Assembly (NCBI GenBank): GCA_022787085.1
Contig: JALFVE010000024.1
Coordinates: forward strand, 1-64,000
Source of the DNA: Oscillospiraceae bacterium
GTDB taxonomy: Bacteria; Bacillota; Clostridia; Oscillospirales; Ruminococcaceae
Direction of reading: 5' to 3'
Length of the DNA stretch: 64,000 nucleotides
The first letter of the stretch is position 1; each line of letters starts with the position of its first letter. Of the stretch, positions 25,522-34,780 are shown one piece after another. The position numbers were made by a program, and so were the translations under genes. The notes beneath the pieces are model-generated. The model was not told the origin of the DNA. It saw nothing but the letters and a program-made list of their open reading frames with translations, and searched no databases.

Positions 25522-26445
25522 ATGAAAAAATATAAGGCTTCTCTGGTGATCCTGGCGGCAGGTCTGGGAACACGCTTTAAAGGCGGCATTAAGCAGCTTA
25601 CTCCTGTGGGAATGTCTGGGGAGCTGCTGATAGAGTATTCGATTTATGACGCTTTGAAGGCGGGCTTTGACAAGGTGATCTTCATAATCCGCAGGGATAT
25701 CGAAAAGGATATCAGAGAGATGATAGGGGACAAGCTTTCGGCTCACTGCGAGGTTGAATACTGCTTTCAGGAGCTTGGGGATATCCCATCAGGCATATCA
25801 TTCCCCGAGGGACGGACAAAGCCATGGGGAACCGTTCATGCCGTGCTTGCCGCAAAGAAACTGATAGCCGAGCCCTTTGTAATAATAAATGCCGATGATT
25901 ATTACGGCAAAACCTCCTATAAGGCTTTGTTTGATTATATAACCGCCCCCGGGCGCAGGGCTGATGAGCAGTGCATGGGCGGATTTATTCTTGGAAATAC
26001 CCTCAGCGACAACGGCACCGTTACCCGAGGGGTATGCTATGCGGACAAGGATAATATGCTTAGCTCCGTTACCGAGACATATAAAATTTCAAAAGAAACT
26101 GACGGAAAAATATACGGTATTCAGAACGGAGAAAGGGTCAGCATTCCCGAAAACAGCATTGTTTCGATGAATATGTGGGGCTGCACTCCCGAGATAATCC
26201 CCATGCTTGAAGAGGAATTTATGGAATTTCTAAATTCCGCATCGGCAAATGGGACCATTGAATCGGCAGAATATGCACTTCCCACGGCATATGATTCCCT
26301 GCTGACAAGCAAAAGGGTCAGCGTGAGAATAATTCCCACAAATGAACGCTGGTACGGAATGACTCTCTCGGAGGATTCCGAAGCAGTCAGAGCGGCATTT
26401 GCGGAAATGACAAGAAACGGGGATTATTCGTCTCCGCTGTTCTGA
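25522..26445 (+). CDS. NTP-transferase family sugar (or alcohol) phosphate nucleotidyltransferase
   Basis: 307 residues. The N-terminal LAAGLGTRF signature with downstream lysine is that of nucleotidyltransferases that activate sugar or choline phosphates. VIINADDYYG supplies the metal-binding DD, and KPWGTVHA is the base-recognition region. Closest type is the uncharacterised ~300-residue group found with wall-glycan and kinase genes. It would make an NDP-activated precursor for the locus. A GATGGT site precedes the ATG weakly. Last gene of the operon. Confidence 0.78.
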   Translation: MKKYKASLVILAAGLGTRFKGGIKQLTPVGMSGELLIEYSIYDALKAGFDKVIFIIRRDIEKDIREMIGDKLSAHCEVEYCFQELGDIPSGISFPEGRTKPWGTVHAVLAAKKLIAEPFVIINADDYYGKTSYKALFDYITAPGRRADEQCMGGFILGNTLSDNGTVTRGVCYADKDNMLSSVTETYKISKETDGKIYGIQNGERVSIPENSIVSMNMWGCTPEIIPMLEEEFMEFLNSASANGTIESAEYALPTAYDSLLTSKRVSVRIIPTNERWYGMTLSEDSEAVRAAFAEMTRNGDYSSPLF

Positions 26446-26458
26446 TAAAAATATTACG

Positions 26459-26501
26459 AAAAAAGAGCAAACCGACGATAAAAATCGGTCTGCTCTTTTT
26501 T
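26459..26501. terminator. Bidirectional terminator
   Basis: AAAAAGAGCA with ACCGA pairs with TCGGT and TGCTCTTTTT. It serves the glycan operon on the plus strand and the convergent EamA gene on the minus strand. Confidence 0.85.
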
Positions 26502-26530
26502 TATGTATCATTAAATTGCTTGCAAAAAAA

Positions 26531-27388
26531 TCAAACAGCCTGAAATCCGAAAATTCCCGCAATAACGCAAAGTCCGCCCACAATGGAGAATTTCGAGTAT
26601 TTCTCCGTCTTGTTGAAAAATCCCGTAACGAACATCACAATGAGTATCATTGGTTGAATAAAGGAGAAATTCGTAAGGCTTTCGGCAGCAATGCGGTTTT
26701 CAAGAAGAAGCCCCACAGCATTGGGAAGCTTGCAGCCCAGAACGATAGCCATGCCCTTGAAGCCCTCGGGGCTTTCTTTTGGCATTTTGTGAGGCTTTGC
26801 GGAGGGGAGCATGAGGAGCGCTAAGATAACCAGCGCCCAGAAAAGGGTCATGGTGGAGGATATGGTGCCCTCGGCAGCCTTCATAACAAAGCCGTAAATA
26901 AGCCTTGAGGATAGATAAAGCACCAGCGGCAGGGCTATCTTTTTGTAATCCACCTGCTTTCTGCCTTCCTTTGCAATAAGGACAAGTCCGGCGGCGGTGA
27001 GGATTATGCAAAGAACTTTTAAGAAACTGATATCCTGTCCGTAAATGAAAACATCCGAAAAATAGGAAATGAACAGGGTCAGTCCCAGCCATGCTTTTAG
27101 CTCGAAAACCGACATATCAATAAGTATCTTCGCACTCATTGCAAATTCCAGATATTTGCTCAGTGCAATAAGACCGATGAAAAGAAAGCTCTGCGGACAC
27201 AGGGTAAAGGTGGTATCCGAAAGAGGAAGGGTGAAAAGCAGGAAGAAAAAAGTACCCGCAGCCATCATAAAGGTGAGCTGGGAGCCTGTGTATTTACATT
27301 TGCTGACGGCATATTTATCGTTTAATGAGGTAATTGAGTAGAGCGCAACTACGGCTATCATCAGAAGCATGATCGGTTTTCCTTTCAT
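26531..27388 (-). CDS. EamA/DMT-superfamily transporter
   Basis: 285 residues with ten hydrophobic helices in two EamA repeats. It is a drug/metabolite transporter of unknown substrate. A terminal IVGGLCVIAGIFGFQAV helix is typical. A clear minus-strand promoter lies upstream and the gene is alone. Confidence 0.83.
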   Translation of the reverse strand: MKGKPIMLLMIAVVALYSITSLNDKYAVSKCKYTGSQLTFMMAAGTFFFLLFTLPLSDTTFTLCPQSFLFIGLIALSKYLEFAMSAKILIDMSVFELKAWLGLTLFISYFSDVFIYGQDISFLKVLCIILTAAGLVLIAKEGRKQVDYKKIALPLVLYLSSRLIYGFVMKAAEGTISSTMTLFWALVILALLMLPSAKPHKMPKESPEGFKGMAIVLGCKLPNAVGLLLENRIAAESLTNFSFIQPMILIVMFVTGFFNKTEKYSKFSIVGGLCVIAGIFGFQAV

Positions 27389-27410
27389 TTTATAAATTCA
27401 CACGAAATAA

Positions 27411-27439
27411 ATTATAATTCCCAAGGAAGAAAATGTCAA
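27411..27439 (-). promoter_or_regulatory. Sigma-A promoter of the EamA gene
   Basis: On the minus strand, perfect TTGACA (27434-27439) and perfect TATAAT (27411-27416) with a 17-base spacer. Confidence 0.85.
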
Positions 27440-27554
27440 GAGGCAATTTGCAAATTTTGCTGTAACTTAATGAAAAATTCAAACCCGCCTGCCATGAAAT
27501 TACATAATTAAGTAGTATAATCAGAAAATACATTATTGAAATGAGGTTATTGGC

Positions 27555-28901
27555 ATGACGGGAAGCATGACGGAGGGAAAGCCCTTAGGACTTATTATCA
27601 GATTCGCATTGCCCCTGCTTATGGGAAATATTCTCCAGCAGACCTATAACGTTATCGACGCCGCCATCGTGGGACGTATCCTCGGTCCCGAGGCACTGGC
27701 AGGAGTGGGAGCCTCCAGCAGCGTGCAGTTTTTTGTGCTGGGGTTCTGCATGGGAATATGCTGCGGCTTCGGGATACCCTTGGCGCAGGCATTCGGAGCG
27801 GGGGATATGCATAAGCTTCGCAGACTGATATTTCACGCATTTCTGTTAACGGGAGCGGCAGCGGTCATCATAACCACAGCCTGCGCACTGCTCTGCCCGA
27901 ACATACTGCATATGCTTTCTACCCCCGATGATATTTTCGCAGACGCATATATATATTTGCTCATACTCTTTCTGGGAATACCCTTTTCCCTGCTTTACAA
28001 TCTTCTGTCGGCAATACTCAGAGCCGTAGGGGACAGCAGAACGCCCTTTATTTTTCTTGCCATATCAACTGTCCTGAATATCATCCTCGACCTTGTATTT
28101 ATAATATGTCTGGGTCTGGGCTGCGCAGGTGCGGCGGCTGCAACGATAACCGCCCAGGCTGTCAGCGGAATAAGCTGCCTTGTTTACATAAATAAGAAAA
28201 GACCCGACCTGTCCCTTTCAGCCGATGACCGTAAATTTACCCCGAAATATCTGGGAACAATGCTTGTGATGGGCATCCCCATGGGGCTTCAGTATTCCAT
28301 AACCGCCATCGGCAGCATGGTCATGCAGTCGGCAAACAACGGGCTCGGAAGCGTTTATATTTCGGGCTTTACCGCAGGAATGAGAATAAAGCAGTTTGTA
28401 ATGTGTCCCTTTGATGCGGTGGCAACGGCTGTCTCGGTATTTGCGGGACAGAATCTGGGAGCAGGCAGGATAGACCGTGTGAAAACAGGTCTTGCCAAGG
28501 GAATTGCCGTTAATGTGGGCTATGGAATAGCCTCGGGACTTGTCCTGATTTTCTTTGGAAGGGCGCTTTCGGGACTGTTCATAGAACAAGGCGAAACAGC
28601 TATCCTTGACGCAGCGGCGAAATATCTTGGCTGCCTCGGCTTATTCTATTGGGTACTGGGCTTCCTTAATGTCTGCCGCATGACCACACAGGGACTGGGA
28701 TATTCGGGCAGAGCGGTTTTTTCGGGAATAATGGAGATGATAGCAAGGATAATCGTAAGCGTGTTTTTCGTGGATACATACGGCTTTACGGCAATATGCT
28801 TTGCGGACCAGAGCGCATGGATCGCCGCTTGCCTGTACATAGTGCCCATGTGCTTTTACTGCGTTAAAAAGGCAGAGAAAAATACCGTCAGAAAAGATTA
28901 A
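27555..28901 (+). CDS. MATE-family efflux transporter
   Basis: 448 residues, twelve predicted helices in two homologous halves. The N-terminal PLGLIIRFALPLLMGNILQQ and the LRAVGDSRTP loop are typical of the NorM/DinF-like branch in clostridia. It exports cationic compounds by sodium or proton antiport. A weak GAGG precedes the ATG, and TATAAT stands at 27516-27521 without a clear upstream element. Confidence 0.92.
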   Translation: MTGSMTEGKPLGLIIRFALPLLMGNILQQTYNVIDAAIVGRILGPEALAGVGASSSVQFFVLGFCMGICCGFGIPLAQAFGAGDMHKLRRLIFHAFLLTGAAAVIITTACALLCPNILHMLSTPDDIFADAYIYLLILFLGIPFSLLYNLLSAILRAVGDSRTPFIFLAISTVLNIILDLVFIICLGLGCAGAAAATITAQAVSGISCLVYINKKRPDLSLSADDRKFTPKYLGTMLVMGIPMGLQYSITAIGSMVMQSANNGLGSVYISGFTAGMRIKQFVMCPFDAVATAVSVFAGQNLGAGRIDRVKTGLAKGIAVNVGYGIASGLVLIFFGRALSGLFIEQGETAILDAAAKYLGCLGLFYWVLGFLNVCRMTTQGLGYSGRAVFSGIMEMIARIIVSVFFVDTYGFTAICFADQSAWIAACLYIVPMCFYCVKKAEKNTVRKD

Positions 28902-28907
28902 TTTGAA

Positions 28908-28948
28908 AATCCCCCGTCAGCGGAAAAATACACCGCTGACGGGGGTTT
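28908..28948. terminator. Bidirectional terminator
   Basis: A 16-base perfect stem, AATCCCCCGTCAGCGG with its complement, around a nine-base loop between the convergent MATE and ABC permease genes. Confidence 0.9.
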
Positions 28949-28955
28949 ATTATAA

Positions 28956-29696
28956 TTATTCCCATTTAAAAAATCTGACCGATATCCCTGAGCAGACCGC
29001 ACCCGTAATAATCATCACCAAAACGGCGATCAGACTGCTTTCGGAGCCTGTTCCCAGAAATGCGGATTTCATAAGCCCGATTCCCTGAGTGAGCGGGAAA
29101 AGTCCGACTATCTTCTGCATTATTTCGGGCATTATCTCAAAGGGGAGAGTGGTTCCCGAAAAAATCAGCGCAGGAAAATAGAGAATACTTGCGATAACAC
29201 CCGCCTGCTTAGTGTTTTTCGCAATTCCGCCCACCATCATTCCGATGCTGAGTGTGGATATTACCGTAAGCAGCCAGCTGCCGAGAAATGCCGCAGCAGA
29301 GCCGCTTAATTTCACTCCCGCAATGATTCCCGCCGCTGCAAGAGTAATAAGGGAGACTGCGCTGTAAAGAATATAGACCGCAAGCTCTGCGCCCAGAAGA
29401 AGAGCGGGACTGGCGGGAGTTGCCTTGAAGCGCTTGAGAATCCTCTTTTCACGATAATCCGAGACCACCAGCGGAAGCCCCATAAGCCCCCCTCCGCAAA
29501 TTGAAACGGCGCATACCGCACCGAAGGACTGCTCCAAAAATGTGAACCCCGCCCCTTCAAAAGCAGGCTTTGAGCGGTAAATTATACCGAGAACCGCAAA
29601 TACGGCAAGTGGCATTATAATACCGAAAATAACCATGTTCATGTCACGGATGCTGAGAATCAGTTCATTTTTGAGAAGTGTGAAAAATCGTTTCAT
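28956..29696 (-). CDS. ABC-2 type transporter permease
   Basis: 246 residues with six hydrophobic helices, including the LYFPALIFSGTTLPFE region typical of ABC-2 multidrug permeases. It overlaps the ATPase gene by four bases (ATGA type), so it forms the third gene of a regulator-ATPase-permease operon. It is likely an exporter for a drug, peptide or lipid. Confidence 0.88.
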   Translation of the reverse strand: MKRFFTLLKNELILSIRDMNMVIFGIIMPLAVFAVLGIIYRSKPAFEGAGFTFLEQSFGAVCAVSICGGGLMGLPLVVSDYREKRILKRFKATPASPALLLGAELAVYILYSAVSLITLAAAGIIAGVKLSGSAAAFLGSWLLTVISTLSIGMMVGGIAKNTKQAGVIASILYFPALIFSGTTLPFEIMPEIMQKIVGLFPLTQGIGLMKSAFLGTGSESSLIAVLVMIITGAVCSGISVRFFKWE

Positions 29697-30415
29697 AGCT
29701 CGCTTTCCTCCGATAAGATAAGATATGCGTCCTCAAATTTATCGCAGCCGCATTTTTTCTTCGCCTCGTCCACCGTTCCCATAAAAACGGGAGAACCCTT
29801 TCTGAGAATACATATCTCATCGCAGAGAGCCTCCACCTCGTCCATAAAATGAGAGGTTAGAAATATGGTAAGCCCCTTGCTTTTCAGCTCCGAAAGTATC
29901 TTCCACACGTCTCTTCTGGCTCTTGCGTCAAGACCCGTGGTAAGCTCGTCCAGAAAGACCATCCTCGGCTTCGGGATAAGCGCCAGAACGATAAAAAGCC
30001 GCTGGCGCTCTCCTCCCGAAAGGCTTTTCACCTGACTTTTCAGTTTGTCACCGATGCCGAATTTGCCGCAAAGCGCCTTGTAATCATCAGGGGAGCTGTA
30101 CAGGCAGGCGGTCTCCTCGCATAGCTCGTTCACCCGTATCTCATTCTGGTATTCGCTCTCCTGAAACTGAACTCCCACCTGTTCAAAAAGGCGGCGGCGG
30201 TCTTTTGGGGGGTCAAGTCCCAGCAGCACCGATGACCCGCTGTCCGCCTTTTTAATTCCAAGCATACATTCGATGGCGGTGCTTTTTCCCGCACCGTTTG
30301 CGCCCAGAAGCCCGAAAACCGTTCCGCTTTTAACGGACAGGGACAGCCCTTTCAGAACGTTTTTGCCGTTGTAGGATTTTGTCAGTCCCTTAATTTCAGC
30401 AGCATTCTTCATCAT
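29693..30415 (-). CDS. ABC transporter ATP-binding protein
   Basis: 240 residues. Walker A GANGAGKST is at 38-46, the Q-loop is in VGVQFQESEY, the signature is LSGGERQR, and Walker B is MVFLDELTTGLD. It belongs to the CcmA/drug-export group. Start and stop overlap the neighbouring genes by four bases on each side, which implies coupled translation. Confidence 0.92.
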   Translation of the reverse strand: MMKNAAEIKGLTKSYNGKNVLKGLSLSVKSGTVFGLLGANGAGKSTAIECMLGIKKADSGSSVLLGLDPPKDRRRLFEQVGVQFQESEYQNEIRVNELCEETACLYSSPDDYKALCGKFGIGDKLKSQVKSLSGGERQRLFIVLALIPKPRMVFLDELTTGLDARARRDVWKILSELKSKGLTIFLTSHFMDEVEALCDEICILRKGSPVFMGTVDEAKKKCGCDKFEDAYLILSEESEL

Positions 30416-31305
30416 ATTCTGCCGCCCTTTCTGCGGCAGACCGCCTTCAGCTCGATATATCCACGCTCGCCTCTCGGCTCAAGCTGTATGCGGGGATTTT
30501 CCTTATCCCATTCATAGCCGATAATCCCGGGGGCATATCTGTCCATGGACTGTTCCACTGCGGAAATGGCATTGCAGTAATCCTCCTCCTCAAAGGGCTC
30601 TCCCTGAAACATGAGATAATCACATTCGGGCAGATCTATCACATCAAAGCCCTCGGGGATATCTCCGTCGAAATTCTTTGAAACCTCCACGCCCTGAACA
30701 TAAACCGAACCGCCGTTTTTGCGGAATTTCTCGGGGAGCCAAAGACAGACAGGCTCTCCGCAGAGGGAATCCATGCTCATAAGCAGTCCCCAGACGTCGC
30801 AGCCAACTTCATCGCAGTATTCAAAATAATCCTCCGCCTTAACGCCCCGCTTGATGACCGCCTTTCTTTCGGGCTTGTGAATAACCTGAATAAACACGTT
30901 TTTAATATTTTCCATACCTTTGTACTCCTTTCTCAGCTCTCTGAACTTAACTCCGTAGGGGATAAATAACGAGATGGGAACGGGATTTTTGGCGTATTCT
31001 CCGGGATTGCAGCCAAACTCCTTCAGAAATGCCCGCTGATAGCCGTCAACGCTGCCGAAGCCCATTTCAAAGGCAATGTCCGCGATCCTGCAATTCTCAT
31101 TTTTGAGCTTCACAGCCGAGCGGGAAAGTCTCAGCCTGCGGATATAATCCGATGGGGTAAGCCCCGTCTGCTCCTTAAAAATCCGATAGGAATACCAGGG
31201 TGAGAACATTGCCGCACGGGACAGCTCAGCCATGGTGATTTTCTCGTTGATATGCTCCGAAATGCAGTCCTGCATCCGCTGAACGGCTTTTACGATATCG
31301 TTCAT
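30412..31305 (-). CDS. AraC-type regulator with GyrI-like effector domain
   Basis: 297 residues. The N-terminal 105 residues form two helix-turn-helix units (ITMAELSRAAMFSPWYSYRIF, FEMGFGSVDGYQRAFLKEFG). Residues from about 130 resemble the GyrI/Rob effector-binding domain. By analogy with Rob/SoxS-like proteins it senses a small molecule and activates the exporter that follows. The ATG at 31305 has GGGAGG before it; an upstream ATG at 31320 overlaps that site. Confidence 0.87.
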   Translation of the reverse strand: MNDIVKAVQRMQDCISEHINEKITMAELSRAAMFSPWYSYRIFKEQTGLTPSDYIRRLRLSRSAVKLKNENCRIADIAFEMGFGSVDGYQRAFLKEFGCNPGEYAKNPVPISLFIPYGVKFRELRKEYKGMENIKNVFIQVIHKPERKAVIKRGVKAEDYFEYCDEVGCDVWGLLMSMDSLCGEPVCLWLPEKFRKNGGSVYVQGVEVSKNFDGDIPEGFDVIDLPECDYLMFQGEPFEEEDYCNAISAVEQSMDRYAPGIIGYEWDKENPRIQLEPRGERGYIELKAVCRRKGGRI

Positions 31306-31406
31306 TTTAATCCCTCCCATGATTACATTTTATAATACTTAAAGAAAAAGTTCTCGACTTTTTTTGCTGAAAAAAGGAAAGCGTGCTTGACATGGAGTCG
31401 GAATAT

Positions 31407-31442
31407 GAAAAAAGGCTGTCTGCATCATATCTGCAGGCAGCC
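31407..31442 (-). terminator. Terminator of the metal-efflux operon
   Basis: On the minus strand GGCTG-C-CTGCA pairs with TGCAG-A-CAGCC and is followed by TTTTTT. Confidence 0.8.
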
Positions 31443-31449
31443 TGAAAAA

Positions 31450-33324
31450 TTATACTGATTTTTTCACATTCATCGCCCTCATAGCATTTAGAATTGCAAT
31501 GACCGAAACGCCCACGTCCGCAAAGACCGCAGCCCACATATTTGCGATTCCAAGAGCGCCTAAAATAAGAGTGAGGAGCTTTATTCCCAGAGCAAAAACG
31601 ATGTTCTGACGGACAATAGCAGAGGTCTTTTCCGCAATATTTATTGCAAGAGGAATTTTGCGTGGGTCGTCGTCCATAAGCACCACATCTGCGGCTTCAA
31701 TGGCAGCGTCCGAGCCCATAGCGCCCATGGCGATTCCGATGTCCGCCCTTGTGAGAACGGGTGCGTCGTTTATGCCGTCACCCACGAATATAAGGGAGTT
31801 TTTCGGAGATTTCTCCGCAAGAAGCTTTTCAACGCAGTCCACCTTGTCAGCGGGGAGAAGCTCCGCATGATACTCGTCAATGCCAAGTGATTTTGCGCAC
31901 TGCTCACCGACTCTGCGGTCGTCTCCCGTAAGCATAACGGTCTTTCCGATACCCATTTTGCGAAGTCTTTCCATGGCTTCCTTTGCGCCCTCCTTGAGAG
32001 CGTCCGAGATGATTATGTGACCCATGTAAATGCCGTTTACCGCCACATGAACCGCAGTTCCCGCATGGTGACAGTCATGTGCCTCGGCAATGTTTTCCTT
32101 TTTCATAAGCTTCATATTTCCCGCAAGAACGGTCTTTCCGTCAATAATTGCCTTAACGCCGTGACCTGCTATCTCCTCGGTCTTTTCAATGCGGGAGGGG
32201 TCACATTCCTTTCCCCATGCACGTTTTAAGGAGAGAGAAATGGGGTGGTCCGAATAGCACTCGGCAAGAGCGGCGGTTTCCAGAAGCTCAGATTCGTCCA
32301 TCCTGTCCGAATGTACCGCAGTGACCTCGAAGCTGCCCTTTGTGAGAGTGCCCGTCTTGTCAAAAACGATAACTCCCGCATTGGCAAGCGCCTCGAGATA
32401 ATTTCCGCCCTTGATGAGTATTCCCGCCCGTGAAGCTCCTCCGATGCCGCTGAAAAACGTGAGAGGAATGGAAATGACCAGAGCGCAGGGACAGGATATA
32501 ACAAGGAATGTCATTGCCCTGTACACCCATTTCCCGAAATCCCCGTCCGTAAGCAGGGGAGGGATAAGGGCAAGAACAAGAGCGCCGATAACTACCGCAG
32601 GAGTGTAGATACGGGCGAATTTTGATATGAAATTCTCGCTTTTTGACTTTTTCTCCTGAGAATTTTCCACCAGCTCCAGAATTTTTGAAACGGTGGACTG
32701 CCCGAAGCCCTTTGTGACCTTGATCTTTAAAATTCCCGTAAGATTAACGCAGCCGCTGATAATTTCGCCGCCCTCGCAAACGTCTCTCGGAATGGATTCG
32801 CCCGTCAGAGCGGAGGTGTCAACTGCCGAGGTTCCCGAAACAACAACGCCGTCAAGGGGGATTTTTTCGCCTGCCTTGACTGTGATGACAGTGCCGATCT
32901 CAACCTCCTCGGGGTCAACCTGAATAAGCCTGCCGTTTTCGTCCTCAATATTTGCGTAATCGGGACGGATATCCATAAGCTCGGAGATCGACTTTCTCGA
33001 TCTGCTCACAGCACAGGACTGGAAAAGCTCTCCCACCTGATAGAAAAGCATCACCGCCGTTCCCTCGGCATATTCGCCCGTAGCAAATGCGCCTATGGTG
33101 GCAACGGTCATAAGAAAGCTCTCGTCAAAAAGCTGCAGATGAATAATTCCGAGAAGGGCTTTTCTCAGAATATCATAGCCGATTATCAGATACGGAACAA
33201 GGAAAACCACAAGCTTCCAGATCCCGATATCGGCATCTGAAACGCCGAAAAATATCATTTCCGCCGCAAGGATTACAAAGCTTATGATTATCCTTGCCAG
33301 CATTTTCTTTTGCTTTCTGCTCAT
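31450..33324 (-). CDS. P1B-type Zn/Cd/Pb-translocating ATPase
   Basis: 624 residues. The actuator TGES is at 174-177, the metal-binding CPC at 278-280 in the sixth helix, and the phosphorylation motif DKTGTLT at 322-328; a C-terminal GDGINDAP hinge and final helix pair complete the fold. It exports divalent soft metals (ZntA/CadA group) from the cytoplasm. It has no N-terminal metal-binding domain; that domain is a separate gene immediately upstream. It ends the ArsR-controlled operon. Confidence 0.93.
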   Translation of the reverse strand: MSRKQKKMLARIIISFVILAAEMIFFGVSDADIGIWKLVVFLVPYLIIGYDILRKALLGIIHLQLFDESFLMTVATIGAFATGEYAEGTAVMLFYQVGELFQSCAVSRSRKSISELMDIRPDYANIEDENGRLIQVDPEEVEIGTVITVKAGEKIPLDGVVVSGTSAVDTSALTGESIPRDVCEGGEIISGCVNLTGILKIKVTKGFGQSTVSKILELVENSQEKKSKSENFISKFARIYTPAVVIGALVLALIPPLLTDGDFGKWVYRAMTFLVISCPCALVISIPLTFFSGIGGASRAGILIKGGNYLEALANAGVIVFDKTGTLTKGSFEVTAVHSDRMDESELLETAALAECYSDHPISLSLKRAWGKECDPSRIEKTEEIAGHGVKAIIDGKTVLAGNMKLMKKENIAEAHDCHHAGTAVHVAVNGIYMGHIIISDALKEGAKEAMERLRKMGIGKTVMLTGDDRRVGEQCAKSLGIDEYHAELLPADKVDCVEKLLAEKSPKNSLIFVGDGINDAPVLTRADIGIAMGAMGSDAAIEAADVVLMDDDPRKIPLAINIAEKTSAIVRQNIVFALGIKLLTLILGALGIANMWAAVFADVGVSVIAILNAMRAMNVKKSV

Positions 33325-33333
33325 TGCAACCTC

Positions 33334-33555
33334 TTATTTCATTAAAATAGTACAGTCAGGCTCTATCTTTTTGCAGGCGGCAGCCGCTTTTTTCATTATC
33401 TCGTCAAAGCGGGCATCATCTGCGGTGATGGTGAGCTTCTGTGAAATAAAGCTTACCGAGGCGGATTCTACTCCGTCAATTTTGTTAATGGCGTCCTCCA
33501 TTTTCTTTGCGCAGTTTGCGCAGTCCAGATCTTCGAGCTTAAATACCTTTTTCAT
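33334..33555 (-). CDS. Free-standing heavy-metal-associated (HMA) domain
   Basis: 73 residues with the ferredoxin-like HMA fold and the metal site DCANC (residues 11-15). The same motif stands at the N-terminus of ZntA/CadA-type pumps, so this looks like the pump's metal-binding domain encoded apart, nine bases before the pump gene. It probably delivers Zn or Cd to the ATPase or regulates it. Confidence 0.9.
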   Translation of the reverse strand: MKKVFKLEDLDCANCAKKMEDAINKIDGVESASVSFISQKLTITADDARFDEIMKKAAAACKKIEPDCTILMK

Positions 33556-33572
33556 AATAAACCTCCGTAAAA

Positions 33573-33920
33573 TTATTCCTCAACGTGTTCCATTCCCATT
33601 TCGATAATGCTTCTCACATGATCGTCGGAAAGGGAGTAAAAAACGATCTTGCCCTCCTTGCGGAAACGCACCAGCTTGTTGTTTTTAAGCACTCTCAGCT
33701 GATGTGATACCGCAGTCTGACTAAGTCCTAAAAGCTGCGCCATATCATTCACGCAAAGCTCGGATTCAAAGAGTGCGTAAAGAATGCGTATTCTTGTGGT
33801 GTCCCCGAAAACCTTGAAAAGCTCCGCCAGATCATAGAGTATCTCATCGGGGGGAAGCTGGGATTTGACCTTTTCCACCACGTCCTCGTGAACGCACAAA
33901 AATTCGTCCTTGTTGTCCAT
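33573..33920 (-). CDS. ArsR/SmtB-family metal-sensing repressor
   Basis: 115 residues, winged helix (LCVNDMAQLLGLSQTAVSHQLRVL recognition region). The C-terminal helix has the alpha-5 zinc site DxH...HxxE: D-D-H, then ten residues, then HVEE, the pattern of SmtB/CzrA zinc sensors. A single cysteine in the alpha-3 region (ELCV) does not complete a CadC-type site. It should repress the operon until zinc rises. The operator candidate lies at 34585-34612. Confidence 0.9.
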   Translation of the reverse strand: MDNKDEFLCVHEDVVEKVKSQLPPDEILYDLAELFKVFGDTTRIRILYALFESELCVNDMAQLLGLSQTAVSHQLRVLKNNKLVRFRKEGKIVFYSLSDDHVRSIIEMGMEHVEE

Positions 33921-33933
33921 TCAGCCCGCTCCT

Positions 33934-34557
33934 TTACTTTTTAATGACTGCAAAGCCTGCGGGGATATTGCCCAGAAGCAGCTTTACGCTGTATTCGGAG
34001 CATCCGTTTTTTTCGGCATTTTTTTCGATAAAGCGAATGTATTCCTCGGTGTAAAAATCCGCTGTGGCATTATACCCCAGAAGCTTGTAAATTTTTATAC
34101 AAAGCTTGAAAAACAGTCCCGCCTCTCTTGTTAGATAGGTTGGAATAATTATTTTTCCGCCCTTTTTCGTAACTCTCACAAGCTCTGAAAAAGCCTTTTC
34201 GGGGTCTTGGAGCAGGTGCATAACATTTCCCGCAATTACAATATCAAAGCTGTTGTCGGCGTCCTTCAGAGCGGTGATGTCACGCCTTGCGAAGGCAATG
34301 TTGTAAACACCCTTTCTTCGGGCTTTTTTCATTGCCTGAATGAGCATTTCCTTTGCTTTGTCGGTGCAGAGGACCTTGCCCGCTTTTTTTGCCGCAGTCA
34401 TTGAGAGCATCCCCGTTCCCGCAGCGCAGTCAAGGACCTTTGCTCCCTTGGGGATCTCGTTTTCCAGCGCTCTGCACATCTGCTCGTTGACGGAGCGGTT
34501 AAAGACCTTTTCGTTCAGATCGTATATCCCCGCAATGGTATCCCAGAATGAACTCAT
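33934..34557 (-). CDS. Class I SAM-dependent methyltransferase
   Basis: 207 residues with motif I VLDCAAGTGML and post-motifs FDIVIAGNVMHLL and GGKIIIPTY. It resembles UbiE/small-molecule methyltransferases. It lacks the conserved cysteines expected for ArsM. It is the first gene of the ArsR operon, 13 bases before the repressor. The ATG at 34557 is chosen because CAGGAG lies nine bases before it; the ATG at 34566 touches that site. Substrate unknown. Confidence 0.82.
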   Translation of the reverse strand: MSSFWDTIAGIYDLNEKVFNRSVNEQMCRALENEIPKGAKVLDCAAGTGMLSMTAAKKAGKVLCTDKAKEMLIQAMKKARRKGVYNIAFARRDITALKDADNSFDIVIAGNVMHLLQDPEKAFSELVRVTKKGGKIIIPTYLTREAGLFFKLCIKIYKLLGYNATADFYTEEYIRFIEKNAEKNGCSEYSVKLLLGNIPAGFAVIKK

Positions 34558-34584
34558 TATAATCATCTCCTGATCGGTTTAATT

Positions 34585-34678
34585 TATCATATGTTCATCT
34601 GTTCATATGATAACATATTTGTGAGGGCAAGTCAATCAGTATTCCAATATTATATAAATACATATGAAAAACCATATG
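34585..34678. promoter_or_regulatory. Candidate ArsR/SmtB operators
   Basis: TATCATATG (34585-34593) and CATATGATA (34604-34612) are perfect inverted arms around TTCATCTGTT, giving the ATATGTTCAT-type sequence typical for SmtB/CzrA operators. A second pair of CATATG boxes is at 34661-34666 and 34673-34678. The first site overlaps the -10 element of the operon promoter. Confidence 0.72.
34607..34635 (-). promoter_or_regulatory. Promoter of the metal-efflux operon
   Basis: On the minus strand TTGACT (34630-34635), 17-base spacer, TATCAT (34607-34612). The -10 element lies inside the inverted repeat proposed as the repressor site. Confidence 0.75.
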
Positions 34679-34714
34679 ATAATAAAATGCCATAAAATAA
34701 ATAAGCTCCCTTCC

Positions 34715-34743
34715 TTGAAATCCTCCCCGAAATATGATATAAT
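34715..34743 (+). promoter_or_regulatory. Sigma-A promoter of the Cof-type hydrolase gene
   Basis: TTGAAA (34715-34720), 17-base spacer, perfect TATAAT (34738-34743). Confidence 0.8.
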
Positions 34744-34780
34744 ATGTATCGGAAAAGATTTTTGAAAGGATTGACCCAAA

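Noticed and set aside
33934-34557. Calling the methyltransferase an arsenite methyltransferase (arsM) because of the ArsR neighbour
   Set aside because: The conserved cysteines of ArsM are not seen, and the repressor has a zinc-type site.
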